Source: JBDHRG01 sp039807445
GTDB lineage: Bacteria; Pseudomonadota; Gammaproteobacteria; Competibacterales; Competibacteraceae
Assembly (NCBI GenBank): GCA_039807445.1
Contig: JBDHRG010000134.1
Coordinates: 1 to 10,348 of the forward strand
DNA: 10,348 nucleotides
Direction of reading: 5' to 3'
Below the pieces are notes generated by a model. The model worked only from the letters and a program-made list of their open reading frames with translations. It was not told the origin of the DNA and searched no databases. Shown piece after piece: positions 1 to 5,711 of the stretch. The translations under genes and the position numbers were made by a program. Within the stretch, counting starts at the first letter, position 1; each line of letters begins with the position of its first letter.

Positions 1-1
1 C

Positions 2-1288
2 GCCCCCAACGCGGTGCTCGCCGCCGCCGCCAGCCTGCTCGGCCCCCGGCGCGCCGAGGGCGCGCGCGCCGCGCTCGACGCGCTGATCGGGCTGTTCGCC
101 CACTCGGGCTTGCGCGACGCCCGCGACCGGGACTTCGACCTCGGCACGCTCACGGTCGACGCTGCCACGCGCGCGCGCCTGCTGGCCGAGCGCTCCGATC
201 CCCGAAGCGAGACGCTGATGGCCGCGCTCGACGCCCGCGGGGCACGGTCGGTATTCCTCGAGTTCCTGCGCCGCCTCGGCGGCCACCCGAGCGCCGACGC
301 CGTGCTCGCGGCGATCTGCGCGACGCTGGCCTGGGGGCCGCTGATGCGCAAGCGCGTCTCGCTGGAGACCGTGCGCAGTCTGCCCTGGTACCTGAAGCTG
401 TACGGTGCGCTGATCGGCGCCTCGGTCGACGGCCGCCGCCACGAAGCGACGCACTTCTGCGGCGTACCCAACGCCGAACTGCTCGCCGCGTGGTCGGCGA
501 CCGAGATCGCCTATCTGACGCTGCTCGGCGAGAAGGCCGACCCCGAACGCCTGTTCGCCTTCCAGGTGCTGGTCGGCATCCTGCTCTCCAACGGCCCGGG
601 GAGCATCTCGGCGCAGGGCGCCAAGGGCGCGGTTTCCGCCGACGGCCCGCAGACGCCCGAGCGCGTGCAGCTCAACAAGGCGATGGCGGGCTTCCTGACC
701 CACACCGGCTATTCGCACGGCGGCGCCGGCTACGAGGGCATCACCTTCTTGGTCGAGCAGTTCCGCGACAGCGCGCTCGCCGAGCCCGGCGACCCCGCGC
801 ACGGCCTCGACCTGCAAGCGATGGCCGAAGCCTACGCGCAGCGCTACCAGCGCGAGAAGGACGCGGCCAGGGAAGTCGGTGGCGAGCGCCGCGCGATCGC
901 CGGCATCAACCACCCGGTGTTCAAGGACAAGCCGGTCAACAAGGACCCGCGCGAGGCCTTCCTCGCCGAGCTGTTCAGGGCGCGCGGCGAGTACAACGTG
1001 TTCCACGAGTACTACCACGCGCTCACGCGTGCGCTGTTCGAGGCCGGCGTCACCCGCAACGTGTTCTGCGTCAACATCGACGCGGTGATCGGCGCGCTGC
1101 TGCTGAAGATGCTGTGGCCGCGCTACCGCGCCGGCGACTTCGGCGAGCACGAGCTGGAAACCGCCGCGTTCACGATCTTCCTCTACGGACGCATGATCGG
1201 CTGCGCCGCCGAGATCGACGACCACCTCAACCGCGGCCGCAACATGGACACCCGCGCCCCGGCCTCGGCGCTGCGCTTCGCGTCCTGA
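2..1288 (+). CDS. Citrate synthase / citryl-CoA lyase superfamily protein, 5' partial
   Basis: The reading frame is open to the left edge, so the true start probably lies outside the window; a GTG at 14 is the first possible start inside it. Numbering from that GTG, the three catalytic positions of the citrate synthase fold are present: a His in the TGYSHGGAGYEG segment (H235), a His in GINHPVFKDK (H300) and an Asp in VNIDAVIGALL (D356). The ending YGRMIGCAAEIDDHLNRGR matches the C-terminal pattern of the lyase domain of ATP-citrate lyase, and NGPGSISAQGAKG around 193-205 resembles its glycine-rich stretch. The family condenses or cleaves acyl-CoA with oxaloacetate-type partners; the substrate here cannot be read from sequence. 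The part upstream of residue 100 is less conserved and may belong to another domain. A YciA thioesterase follows. The superfamily call is firm; choosing citrate synthase, methylcitrate synthase or citryl-CoA lyase is not possible. Confidence 0.8.
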   Translation, partial: APNAVLAAAASLLGPRRAEGARAALDALIGLFAHSGLRDARDRDFDLGTLTVDAATRARLLAERSDPRSETLMAALDARGARSVFLEFLRRLGGHPSADAVLAAICATLAWGPLMRKRVSLETVRSLPWYLKLYGALIGASVDGRRHEATHFCGVPNAELLAAWSATEIAYLTLLGEKADPERLFAFQVLVGILLSNGPGSISAQGAKGAVSADGPQTPERVQLNKAMAGFLTHTGYSHGGAGYEGITFLVEQFRDSALAEPGDPAHGLDLQAMAEAYAQRYQREKDAAREVGGERRAIAGINHPVFKDKPVNKDPREAFLAELFRARGEYNVFHEYYHALTRALFEAGVTRNVFCVNIDAVIGALLLKMLWPRYRAGDFGEHELETAAFTIFLYGRMIGCAAEIDDHLNRGRNMDTRAPASALRFAS

Positions 1289-1289
1289 C

Positions 1290-1370
1290 GCCGCGCTCCC
1301 GGCGCCGACCGTCGCCCCGGTGTTCGACGACGACGCGCTCGAGCCCATCGCGGTGCTCGGCTACAACTGA
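1290..1370 (+). other. Orphan coding-like frame, possible frameshifted C-terminus of the preceding gene
   Basis: Directly after the TGA at 1286-1288, the reading frame shifted by one base gives 26 codons ending at TGA 1368-1370, and all 26 sense codons end in G or C. The peptide ends in an acidic, natural-looking stretch (VFDDDALEPIAVLGYN). The other two frames look worse here: the frame of the gene itself reads through Arg-rich codons. Dropping one T at 1286 would join ...RFAS to this tail and lengthen the protein by about 28 residues. A long hairpin begins only three bases after the second stop, where a gene end would be expected. It could be a sequencing error, a real mutation, or chance in a GC-rich spacer. 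Confidence 0.4.
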
Positions 1371-1373
1371 TAG

Positions 1374-1418
1374 GGTTCGGGGTCGAGGGCGGTGGTACCG
1401 CCCCGAGCCCCCAGAACC
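1374..1418 (+). terminator. Long hairpin after the citrate synthase-like gene
   Basis: Arms GGTTC+GGGG+GGGCGGT (1374-1393) pair with ACCGCCC+CCCC+GAACC (1397-1418), giving 16 base pairs broken by a 4x4 internal loop and a 2-base bulge, closed by a three-base loop. No T-run follows on either strand, so this is a poor classical intrinsic terminator. It may instead block 3' exonucleases or act with Rho. It separates the citrate synthase-like gene from yciA. Confidence 0.45.
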
Positions 1419-1469
1419 GGCGGTCGAACCCGGGACAGCACGAGCCGGCGCTGCCGGCCGTCCCAGCCC

Positions 1470-1474
1470 GAGGA
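1470..1474 (+). promoter_or_regulatory. Ribosome binding site of yciA
   Basis: GAGGA lies 10 bases before the ATG at 1485. It decides in favour of this start over an in-frame ATG at 1392, which would add about 31 residues translated from the upstream hairpin and spacer. Confidence 0.7.
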
Positions 1475-1484
1475 AACACCCCAG

Positions 1485-1889
1485 ATGTCCGAGCCCGCCA
1501 GCCAGCCCCAGGGCGAACCCGCCATCCGCACCATCGCGATGCCCGCCGACGCCAACCCGGCCGGCGACATCTTCGGTGGCTGGCTGATGGCGCAGATGGA
1601 CCTGGCCGCCGGCAACGTCGCCGCGCGCCGCGCGCGCGGGCGCTGCGTCACGGTGTCGGTCGACCGGATCACGTTCCACAGCCCGGTCTACGTCGGCGAC
1701 GAGGTCAGCCTCTACGCCACGCTCACCAAGATCGGGCGTACCTCGATGACGATCCACGTCGAAGCCTGGCGGCGCAGCCGCGACGGCGACGAGCGGATCC
1801 GCGTCACCGAGGCGGACTTCGCCTTCGTCGCACTCGACCAGGGCCGCCGCCCGCGCCTGCTGCCGCCGGCCGGCGAAGGCGAGGTGTAA
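1485..1889 (+). CDS. yciA: Acyl-CoA thioesterase, YciA family (hotdog fold)
   Basis: Hydrolyses acyl-CoA thioesters to free acid and CoA in the cytoplasm; characterised YciA enzymes have broad substrate range. The protein is 134 residues, the same size as E. coli YciA (132). It carries the family signature RTIAMPADANPAGDIFGGW (residues 15-33) followed by LMAQMD, whose Asp39 corresponds to the catalytic Asp44 of the Haemophilus enzyme. VTVSVDRITFHSPVYVGD (56-72) and a C-terminal FAFVALD (112-118) also match. One hotdog domain fills the chain and there is no signal peptide. The gene has its own ribosome binding site and stands alone downstream of the hairpin at 1374-1418. No clear promoter was found. 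The neighbour upstream also acts on CoA thioesters, but a functional link is only inference. Confidence 0.93.
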   Translation: MSEPASQPQGEPAIRTIAMPADANPAGDIFGGWLMAQMDLAAGNVAARRARGRCVTVSVDRITFHSPVYVGDEVSLYATLTKIGRTSMTIHVEAWRRSRDGDERIRVTEADFAFVALDQGRRPRLLPPAGEGEV

Positions 1890-1923
1890 TCCCGCGCCGG
1901 CTTTCGGGCGGCTGCCAATGCAA

Positions 1924-1957
1924 AACGCCGGCGGATCCTCGCGGAGCCGCCGGCGTT
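1924..1957 (-). terminator. Strong hairpin, oriented as a minus-strand intrinsic terminator
   Basis: Perfect 11 bp arms AACGCCGGCGG (1924-1934) and CCGCCGGCGTT (1947-1957) enclose a smaller TCC/GGA stem with loop TCGC. Read on the minus strand the stem runs into GCGTTTTGC, giving a run of four U. On the plus strand no T-run follows. It therefore fits the end of a minus-strand transcript, either ctpA read-through or a separate small RNA, better than the end of yciA. It may still halt transcription from both sides. Confidence 0.6.
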
Positions 1958-2130
1958 CAAACGTGGTGATTGCCGGACCCGTTTCTTGTTCGTTCCCTCC
2001 GACCACGGCGGGGTCCGCAAGCGGCATCCCGTCCCGCTGCGCGCAATGGCCTTGGGACGTATACGACCACAGTTCCGGTGCGACCGAACAGCCCCCAAAC
2101 GTCAACGAGTGTGAACCGGCCAGGCGCGAG
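1958..2130. other. Non-coding spacer with several inverted repeats; possible minus-strand small RNA
   Basis: With the flanking hairpin and heptad array, this fills the 334 bp gap between the convergent yciA and ctpA. No reading frame has the G/C third-position bias of the neighbouring genes. Visible pairings are CGGACCC (1974-1980) with GGGTCCG (2011-2017), CGTGGT (1962-1967) with ACCACG (2002-2007), GTCCC (2031-2035) with GGGAC (2055-2059), CCG/CGG around the CAAG loop at 2015-2024, and CGGT/ACCG at 2075-2085. Some pairings exclude each other. A structured RNA ending at the hairpin 1924-1957 is possible; no known RNA family was recognised and no convincing promoter was seen. Confidence 0.35.
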
Positions 2131-2135
2131 GCGAT

Positions 2136-2220
2136 AGAACAGGCACGAGGAGCGAGTTGCGAGGTACGAGTAAAGGCGACATCCTCGCCGTGCCTCGCGC
2201 CTCGTGCCTCGTGCCTGTCT
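2136..2220. repeat. Inverted array of 7-base repeats (GAGGCAC-like)
   Basis: The left arm (2136-2170) is made of consecutive heptads of the form GAGNNNC (GAGGAGC, GAGTTGC, GAGGTAC). The right arm (2183-2220) is made of their complements (GTGCCTC, GCGCCTC, GTGCCTC, GTGCCTG). The arms pair imperfectly around a 12-base centre (2171-2182). The array ends three bases from the ctpA stop codon, so it would be in the 3' untranslated part of the ctpA message. A similarly built array lies at 4645-4704. Its role is unknown; it could protect mRNA ends or be a small repeat family. Confidence 0.65.
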
Positions 2221-2223
2221 TGC

Positions 2224-3552
2224 TCAGCCCTGCGGCGGCTTGGCCGGGGCTGCGGGAGCCGGTGCGCGGCTGCGCATCAGGTCCAGGCCCTTGAGCAGGT
2301 TCAGCGCCTCGTTCAGCGGGTAGTCGGTCTTGGCCAGCGCCGGTTCGGCCGGCTGTCCGGGCTTGGGTTTGGCTTCGCCGGTACCGTTGGGGTTGCCGAG
2401 GTGGCCGCTGAGATCGGCTTCCTTGACCGGCGCCAGCGGATCGTCGAGCTCGGCCAGCTTCAGGTGGTCGAGCTTGATGTCGGGCTCGATGCCTTCGGCC
2501 TGGATCGAGCGTCCACCGGGGGTGAAGTAGCGCGCGGTGGTCAGCTTGACCGCGGTACCGTTCGGCAGCGGCATGATGGTCTGCACCGAGCCCTTGCCGA
2601 AAGTGCGATCGCCCATGATCACGGCGCGCTTCTGGTCTTGCAGCGCGCCGGCGACGATTTCGGACGCCGAGGCCGAGCCGCCGTTGACCAGCACCACCAG
2701 CGGTGCACCGTCGAGCAGGTCGCCGGTGCCGGCCTTGAATTCCTGGCGCGAAGCCGGATCGCGGCCTTCGGTGTAGACGATCAGCCCGCTGTCGAGGAAG
2801 GCATCGGAGACCTCGACCGCGCCGCTGAGCACCCCGCCCGGGTTATTGCGCAGATCGAGCACCAGCCCCCGCAGGCTGCCGCCGCCGGCCTTCTTCAGCT
2901 CGGCGAGCGCATCGCGCAGATTGGCGCCGGTGCGTGCCTGGAACTGGGTGATGCGCAGGTAGCCGAAACCCGGTTCGAGCGTGCGACTCTTGATGCTCTT
3001 CACCTGGATGATGTCGCGCGTGACGCTGATCTTCAGCGGCGCCTCCTGTCCGGCGCGGACGATGGTCAGCTCGATCATCGAGCCGGCCGGCCCGCGCAGC
3101 AGCTTGACCGCATCGTTGAGGTTCAGCCCCTTGGTCGGGGTGTCGTCGATGCGGATGATCAGGTCGCCGGCCTTGACGCCGGCGCGCGCCGCCGGGGTGT
3201 CGTCGATCGGCGAGATCACCTTGATGAAACCGTCCTCCTGGCCGACCTCGATGCCCAGCCCGCCGAACTCGCCGCTGGTGCCGACCTGCAGGTCGCGGTA
3301 CGACTCCTTGTCGAGGTAGGCCGAGTGCGGATCGAGCCCGCTCAGCATACCGCGCACCGCGCTCTCGAGCAGCCGCTTGTCGTCGACGCGCTCGACGTAG
3401 TCCTGCTTGACGCGCTCGAGCACCTCGGTCAGCGTGCGCAGTTCGTCGAGCGGCAACGTCTGCGGCGGCTCGGCGGGTTTGTCGGCGGCGAAGGCGGCGC
3501 CGAACACGGCGAAGCCGAGCGACAGGGCGAGGGCGTGGCGGGTTCTGCTCAT
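2224..3552 (-). CDS. ctpA: C-terminal processing peptidase, S41A family (CtpA/Prc)
   Basis: Secreted serine protease that cleaves proteins at their C-termini in the periplasm. The protein has 442 residues. Residues 1-22 form a signal peptide (MSRTRHALAL, hydrophobic core, cleavage after AFA). A CtpA N-terminal helical region follows, then a PDZ domain at about 90-175 (GGLGIEVG, VISPIDDTPAARAGVKAGD) and the S41 catalytic domain at about 185-365. The Ser-Lys-Gln catalytic set is visible: Ser295 in GGSASASEIVAG, and Lys320 and Gln324 in FGKGSVQT, with the usual spacing of 25 and 4. RNNPGG (235-240) is the usual substrate-loop motif. The tail from about 385 is Pro/Ala/Lys-rich and variable. The ATG at 3550-3552 was chosen because it begins the signal peptide; an upstream in-frame start at 3621 would bury it. 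No good Shine-Dalgarno is seen. An lpxL-like gene lies 126 bp upstream on the same strand. Confidence 0.93.
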   Translation of the reverse strand: MSRTRHALALSLGFAVFGAAFAADKPAEPPQTLPLDELRTLTEVLERVKQDYVERVDDKRLLESAVRGMLSGLDPHSAYLDKESYRDLQVGTSGEFGGLGIEVGQEDGFIKVISPIDDTPAARAGVKAGDLIIRIDDTPTKGLNLNDAVKLLRGPAGSMIELTIVRAGQEAPLKISVTRDIIQVKSIKSRTLEPGFGYLRITQFQARTGANLRDALAELKKAGGGSLRGLVLDLRNNPGGVLSGAVEVSDAFLDSGLIVYTEGRDPASRQEFKAGTGDLLDGAPLVVLVNGGSASASEIVAGALQDQKRAVIMGDRTFGKGSVQTIMPLPNGTAVKLTTARYFTPGGRSIQAEGIEPDIKLDHLKLAELDDPLAPVKEADLSGHLGNPNGTGEAKPKPGQPAEPALAKTDYPLNEALNLLKGLDLMRSRAPAPAAPAKPPQG

Positions 3553-3678
3553 GGACTGCACCGGGCGGGAGGGAAAGCCGTTGACGCAACTTAAGACGAG
3601 CGCACCGGCCGCGCAAGGCACGCCGGAAAAAGACGGGAGGCCGGGCGGCCGCAGGCGATCATTGTGTTGGAGCCCGCA
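3553..3678 (-). other. Spacer between lpxL-like gene and ctpA, weak terminator-like element
   Basis: On the minus strand the lpxL-like gene is followed by a short GGCC-GCCC-GGCC hairpin (3640-3651), then TCCCG and a TCTTTTT run (3627-3633). The stem is only four pairs, so termination here is uncertain. Further on, TTGCGC and TTAAGT separated by 16 bases (about 3588-3615) could be a weak ctpA promoter. Nothing else is supported in this gap. Confidence 0.25.
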
Positions 3679-4632
3679 TCAGTAGAACCGCTTCTCGCCC
3701 TTCGGCCGGGTCTTGAACAGGCGCAGCGTCCACAGGTATTGCACCGGGTCGGGGCGGATCAAGTCTTCGACCGCGGCATTCATCGCGCGCGCGTCGCGCT
3801 CGGGCTCGCCGCTCGGGAAGCCGGCCAGCGGCGGCGCGTAGATGCAGTCGTAGCCACCACTGGCGGGGTCGAAGCGCGTGATCGAGGGGATCACCACCGC
3901 ATCGCCGAGCCGCGCCAGCCGACCGAGCGTGGTCAGCGTCGCCTTGGACTCGGCGAAGAAGGGGACGAACACCGCGCTTTCGCGGCCGAGGTCTTCGTCG
4001 GCGAGATAGACCAGGATCTGTCCGTCGCGGAAGCCGCGCACCACCGGGCGGATGCCCTCGTCGCGCTCGAACACCGTGCCGCGGAAGCGCGTGCGCGCGC
4101 GCGCGATCAGCCAGTCGATCACCGGGTGCTCGAGCGCCTTGTACGGCCCCAGCGCACGGTGCTCGACGCCGAAGGCGCAGATGCCGAAGTCGAGCGCCGC
4201 CGCATGCGCCGCCAGCAGGATCACGCGCTTGCCATCGGCCTGCGCCCGCGCCAGATGTTCTTCGCCGTGGAAGCGCACGCGCGCCAGGATCGCCTCGGCC
4301 GAGCCGAACCACAGCAAGCCGTAGTCGAACATGGTTCGCAGCGCGAGGCGGAAGTGCGCGCGGATCAGCGCCTCGCGCTCGGCAGCGTCCATCGCCGGGA
4401 AACAGTGGCTCAGGTTGATGTCGGCGATGCGGCGCTGGCGCCGCAGCAGCTTCCAGCCGAGTGCGGCCAGCGCCCGCGCGCAGCCGTCGCGAAAACCGCG
4501 CGGCGCGCGGTACAGCGCCCAGGCGAGCCCGGCGGCGAGCCAGCCGCCCCAGTGGCGCAGGGCGAGCCAGCGCGGATCGAAGCGCGGCCCGCCGCGCTCG
4601 CCGCGGCGGGGTTCGGTGCGAGGGTCGGTCAT
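3679..4632 (-). CDS. lpxL: Lipid A biosynthesis acyltransferase, LpxL/HtrB family
   Basis: Transfers a fatty acyl chain from acyl-ACP to a lipid A precursor (Kdo2-lipid IVA in characterised members) at the cytoplasmic face of the inner membrane. The protein has 317 residues, close to the 300-330 usual for the family. An N-terminal hydrophobic anchor (about 24-41, GWLAAGLAWALYRAP) is followed by the basic RRQRRIADINLSHCFP segment (65-79). The catalytic HX4D motif is HAAALD at 143-148, and DGQILVYLADEDLGR (203-217) and SKATLTTLGRLARLGDAVVIPS (229-250) match the conserved core. The ATG at 4630-4632 is preferred because upstream in-frame starts would translate the repeat array at 4645-4704, but no Shine-Dalgarno precedes it, so the start is less sure. 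It is divergent from hemC. LpxM or another acyltransferase of the family cannot be excluded. Confidence 0.87.
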   Translation of the reverse strand: MTDPRTEPRRGERGGPRFDPRWLALRHWGGWLAAGLAWALYRAPRGFRDGCARALAALGWKLLRRQRRIADINLSHCFPAMDAAEREALIRAHFRLALRTMFDYGLLWFGSAEAILARVRFHGEEHLARAQADGKRVILLAAHAAALDFGICAFGVEHRALGPYKALEHPVIDWLIARARTRFRGTVFERDEGIRPVVRGFRDGQILVYLADEDLGRESAVFVPFFAESKATLTTLGRLARLGDAVVIPSITRFDPASGGYDCIYAPPLAGFPSGEPERDARAMNAAVEDLIRPDPVQYLWTLRLFKTRPKGEKRFY

Positions 4633-4644
4633 GCCGGGTAACGA

Positions 4645-4704
4645 GTGATGGGTGATCGGCGATGGGGGATTATCACCCATTCCCCATCGCTCATTCCCCA
4701 TCAC
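4645..4704. repeat. Inverted array of 7-base repeats (GNGATGG-like)
   Basis: Heptads GTGATGG, GTGATCG, GCGATGG, GGGATTA run rightwards from 4645. They are followed by complementary-type heptads CCCATTC, CCCATCG, CTCATTC, CCCATCA up to the end. The 23-base arms 4645-4667 and 4682-4704 pair with about five mismatches around a 14-base centre. The array fills the lpxL/hemC divergent spacer, 12 bases from the lpxL start codon and 19 bases upstream of the proposed hemC -35. It has the same design as the array at 2136-2220 but a different unit sequence. Confidence 0.65.
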
Positions 4705-4723
4705 CAATCTTGACCTGGGTCTA

Positions 4724-4750
4724 ATGACAGCGCCCCCCCGCTGGGATAAT
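4724..4750 (+). promoter_or_regulatory. Probable sigma-70 promoter of the hem operon
   Basis: The -10 candidate GATAAT (4745-4750) matches the consensus at five of six positions, and the -35 candidate ATGACA (4724-4729) also matches five of six. The spacer is 15 bases, shorter than ideal. Transcription would start near 4757, leaving about 20 bases before the hemC ATG. The spacer contains a run of C (4732-4739). Confidence 0.5.
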
Positions 4751-4777
4751 CTCGCCGCATTTGCGCCGCGAGACGCC

Positions 4778-5704
4778 ATGAGCCCGATGACCCTCCGCAT
4801 CGCCACCCGCAAGAGCCCGCTCGCCCTGTGGCAAGCCGAGCACGTCGCCGCGCGCCTGCGCGCCGCGCACCCGGAGCTCGCGGTCGAACTGGTCGGCATC
4901 AGCACCAAGGGCGACAGGATCCTCGACGCGCCGCTGGCCAAGGTCGGCGGCAAGGGACTGTTCGTCAAGGAGCTCGAGCAGGCGCTGCTGGAAGGCGCGG
5001 CCGACATCGCCGTGCACTCGATGAAGGATGTGCCGGTCGAATTCCCGGCCGGGCTGTGCCTGCCGGTGATCCTCGAGCGCGAAGACCCGCGCGACGCCTT
5101 CGTCTGCAGCCGCTACGCACACCCCGACGAGCTGCCCGCCGGGGCGCGCGTCGGCACCTCGAGCCTGCGCCGCGCCTGCCAGCTCGCCGCACGCTACCCG
5201 GCCATCGAAATCCTCAGCCTGCGCGGCAACGTCGGCACGCGCCTGGCCAAGCTCGATGCCGGCGAGTACGACGCCATCATCCTCGCCGCCGCCGGGCTCA
5301 AGCGCCTGGGGCTCGAAGCGCGCATCGCCTGCGTGCTCGAGCCCGAGACGAGCCTGCCGGCGATGGGCCAGGGCGCGATCGGCATCGAGTGCCGCGAAGG
5401 CGATCCCGCGGTGCTGGACTTGATCCGCGTGCTCGACGACCCGGCGACGCACGTGCGCCTGCGCGCCGAACGCGCGCTGAACGCGCGCCTGCAAGGCGGC
5501 TGCCAGGTGCCGATCGCCGGCCACGCGCTGCTCGAAGGCGAGCAGCTGTGGCTGCGTGCGCTGGTCGGCGAGCCCGACGGCAGCCGGCTGATCGAGGGCG
5601 AGATCCGCGGCCCGGCCGCGGAGGCCGAAGCGCTCGGCTTGCGGCTCGCCGACGAGTTGCTCGCGCGCGGTGCGCGCGAGATCCTGGCCCGCGTGCTCGG
5701 CTGA
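4778..5704 (+). CDS. hemC: Hydroxymethylbilane synthase (porphobilinogen deaminase)
   Basis: Joins four porphobilinogen molecules into hydroxymethylbilane in cytoplasmic tetrapyrrole synthesis. The protein has 308 residues (E. coli 313) and aligns along its whole length: LRIATRKSPLALWQAEHV (6-23), KVGGKGLFVKELEQALL (55-71), HSMKDVPVEFP (80-90) with the catalytic Asp84, GTSSLRRACQL (126-136), SLRGNVGTRLAKLD (147-160) and GGCQVPIAGHA (240-250). Cys242 is the attachment site of the dipyrromethane cofactor, at the same number as in E. coli. The start at 4778 (MSPMTLRIAT) was chosen over an in-frame ATG at 4652 that would translate the repeat array; the ATG at 4787 is a possible alternative. The ribosome binding site is weak (GAGA). 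It is the first gene of a hemC-hemD-hemX-hemY operon. Confidence 0.97.
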   Translation: MSPMTLRIATRKSPLALWQAEHVAARLRAAHPELAVELVGISTKGDRILDAPLAKVGGKGLFVKELEQALLEGAADIAVHSMKDVPVEFPAGLCLPVILEREDPRDAFVCSRYAHPDELPAGARVGTSSLRRACQLAARYPAIEILSLRGNVGTRLAKLDAGEYDAIILAAAGLKRLGLEARIACVLEPETSLPAMGQGAIGIECREGDPAVLDLIRVLDDPATHVRLRAERALNARLQGGCQVPIAGHALLEGEQLWLRALVGEPDGSRLIEGEIRGPAAEAEALGLRLADELLARGAREILARVLG

Positions 5705-5711
5705 GCCGGAG

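Noticed and set aside
490..1587. A 365-residue Arg-rich open frame on the plus strand over the citrate synthase-like gene
   Set aside because: A shifted reading of a recognised enzyme; composition is dominated by Arg, Pro and Ala.
1958..2130. 6S RNA, SRP RNA or tRNA gene
   Set aside because: No SRP core motif, tRNA T-loop or cloverleaf was seen, and similarity to 6S RNA could not be established by eye, so no family is named.
2136..2220. CRISPR-like array
   Set aside because: Units are 7 bases, contiguous, variable and mirrored; there are no unique spacers of 25-45 bases and no cas genes.
1918..3594. A 558-residue open frame on the plus strand over ctpA
   Set aside because: It mirrors ctpA, whose catalytic residues, PDZ domain and signal peptide are clear. 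The plus-strand product matches no family.
4710..4750. TTGACC at 4710-4715 as the hemC -35 element
   Set aside because: It lies 29 bases from the GATAAT -10 candidate, too far for a sigma-70 promoter; ATGACA at 4724 is closer to the required spacing.
4633..5007. Upstream extension of the lpxL-like gene
   Set aside because: The added residues come from the heptad array and the antisense of hemC, and do not resemble an LpxL N-terminus.
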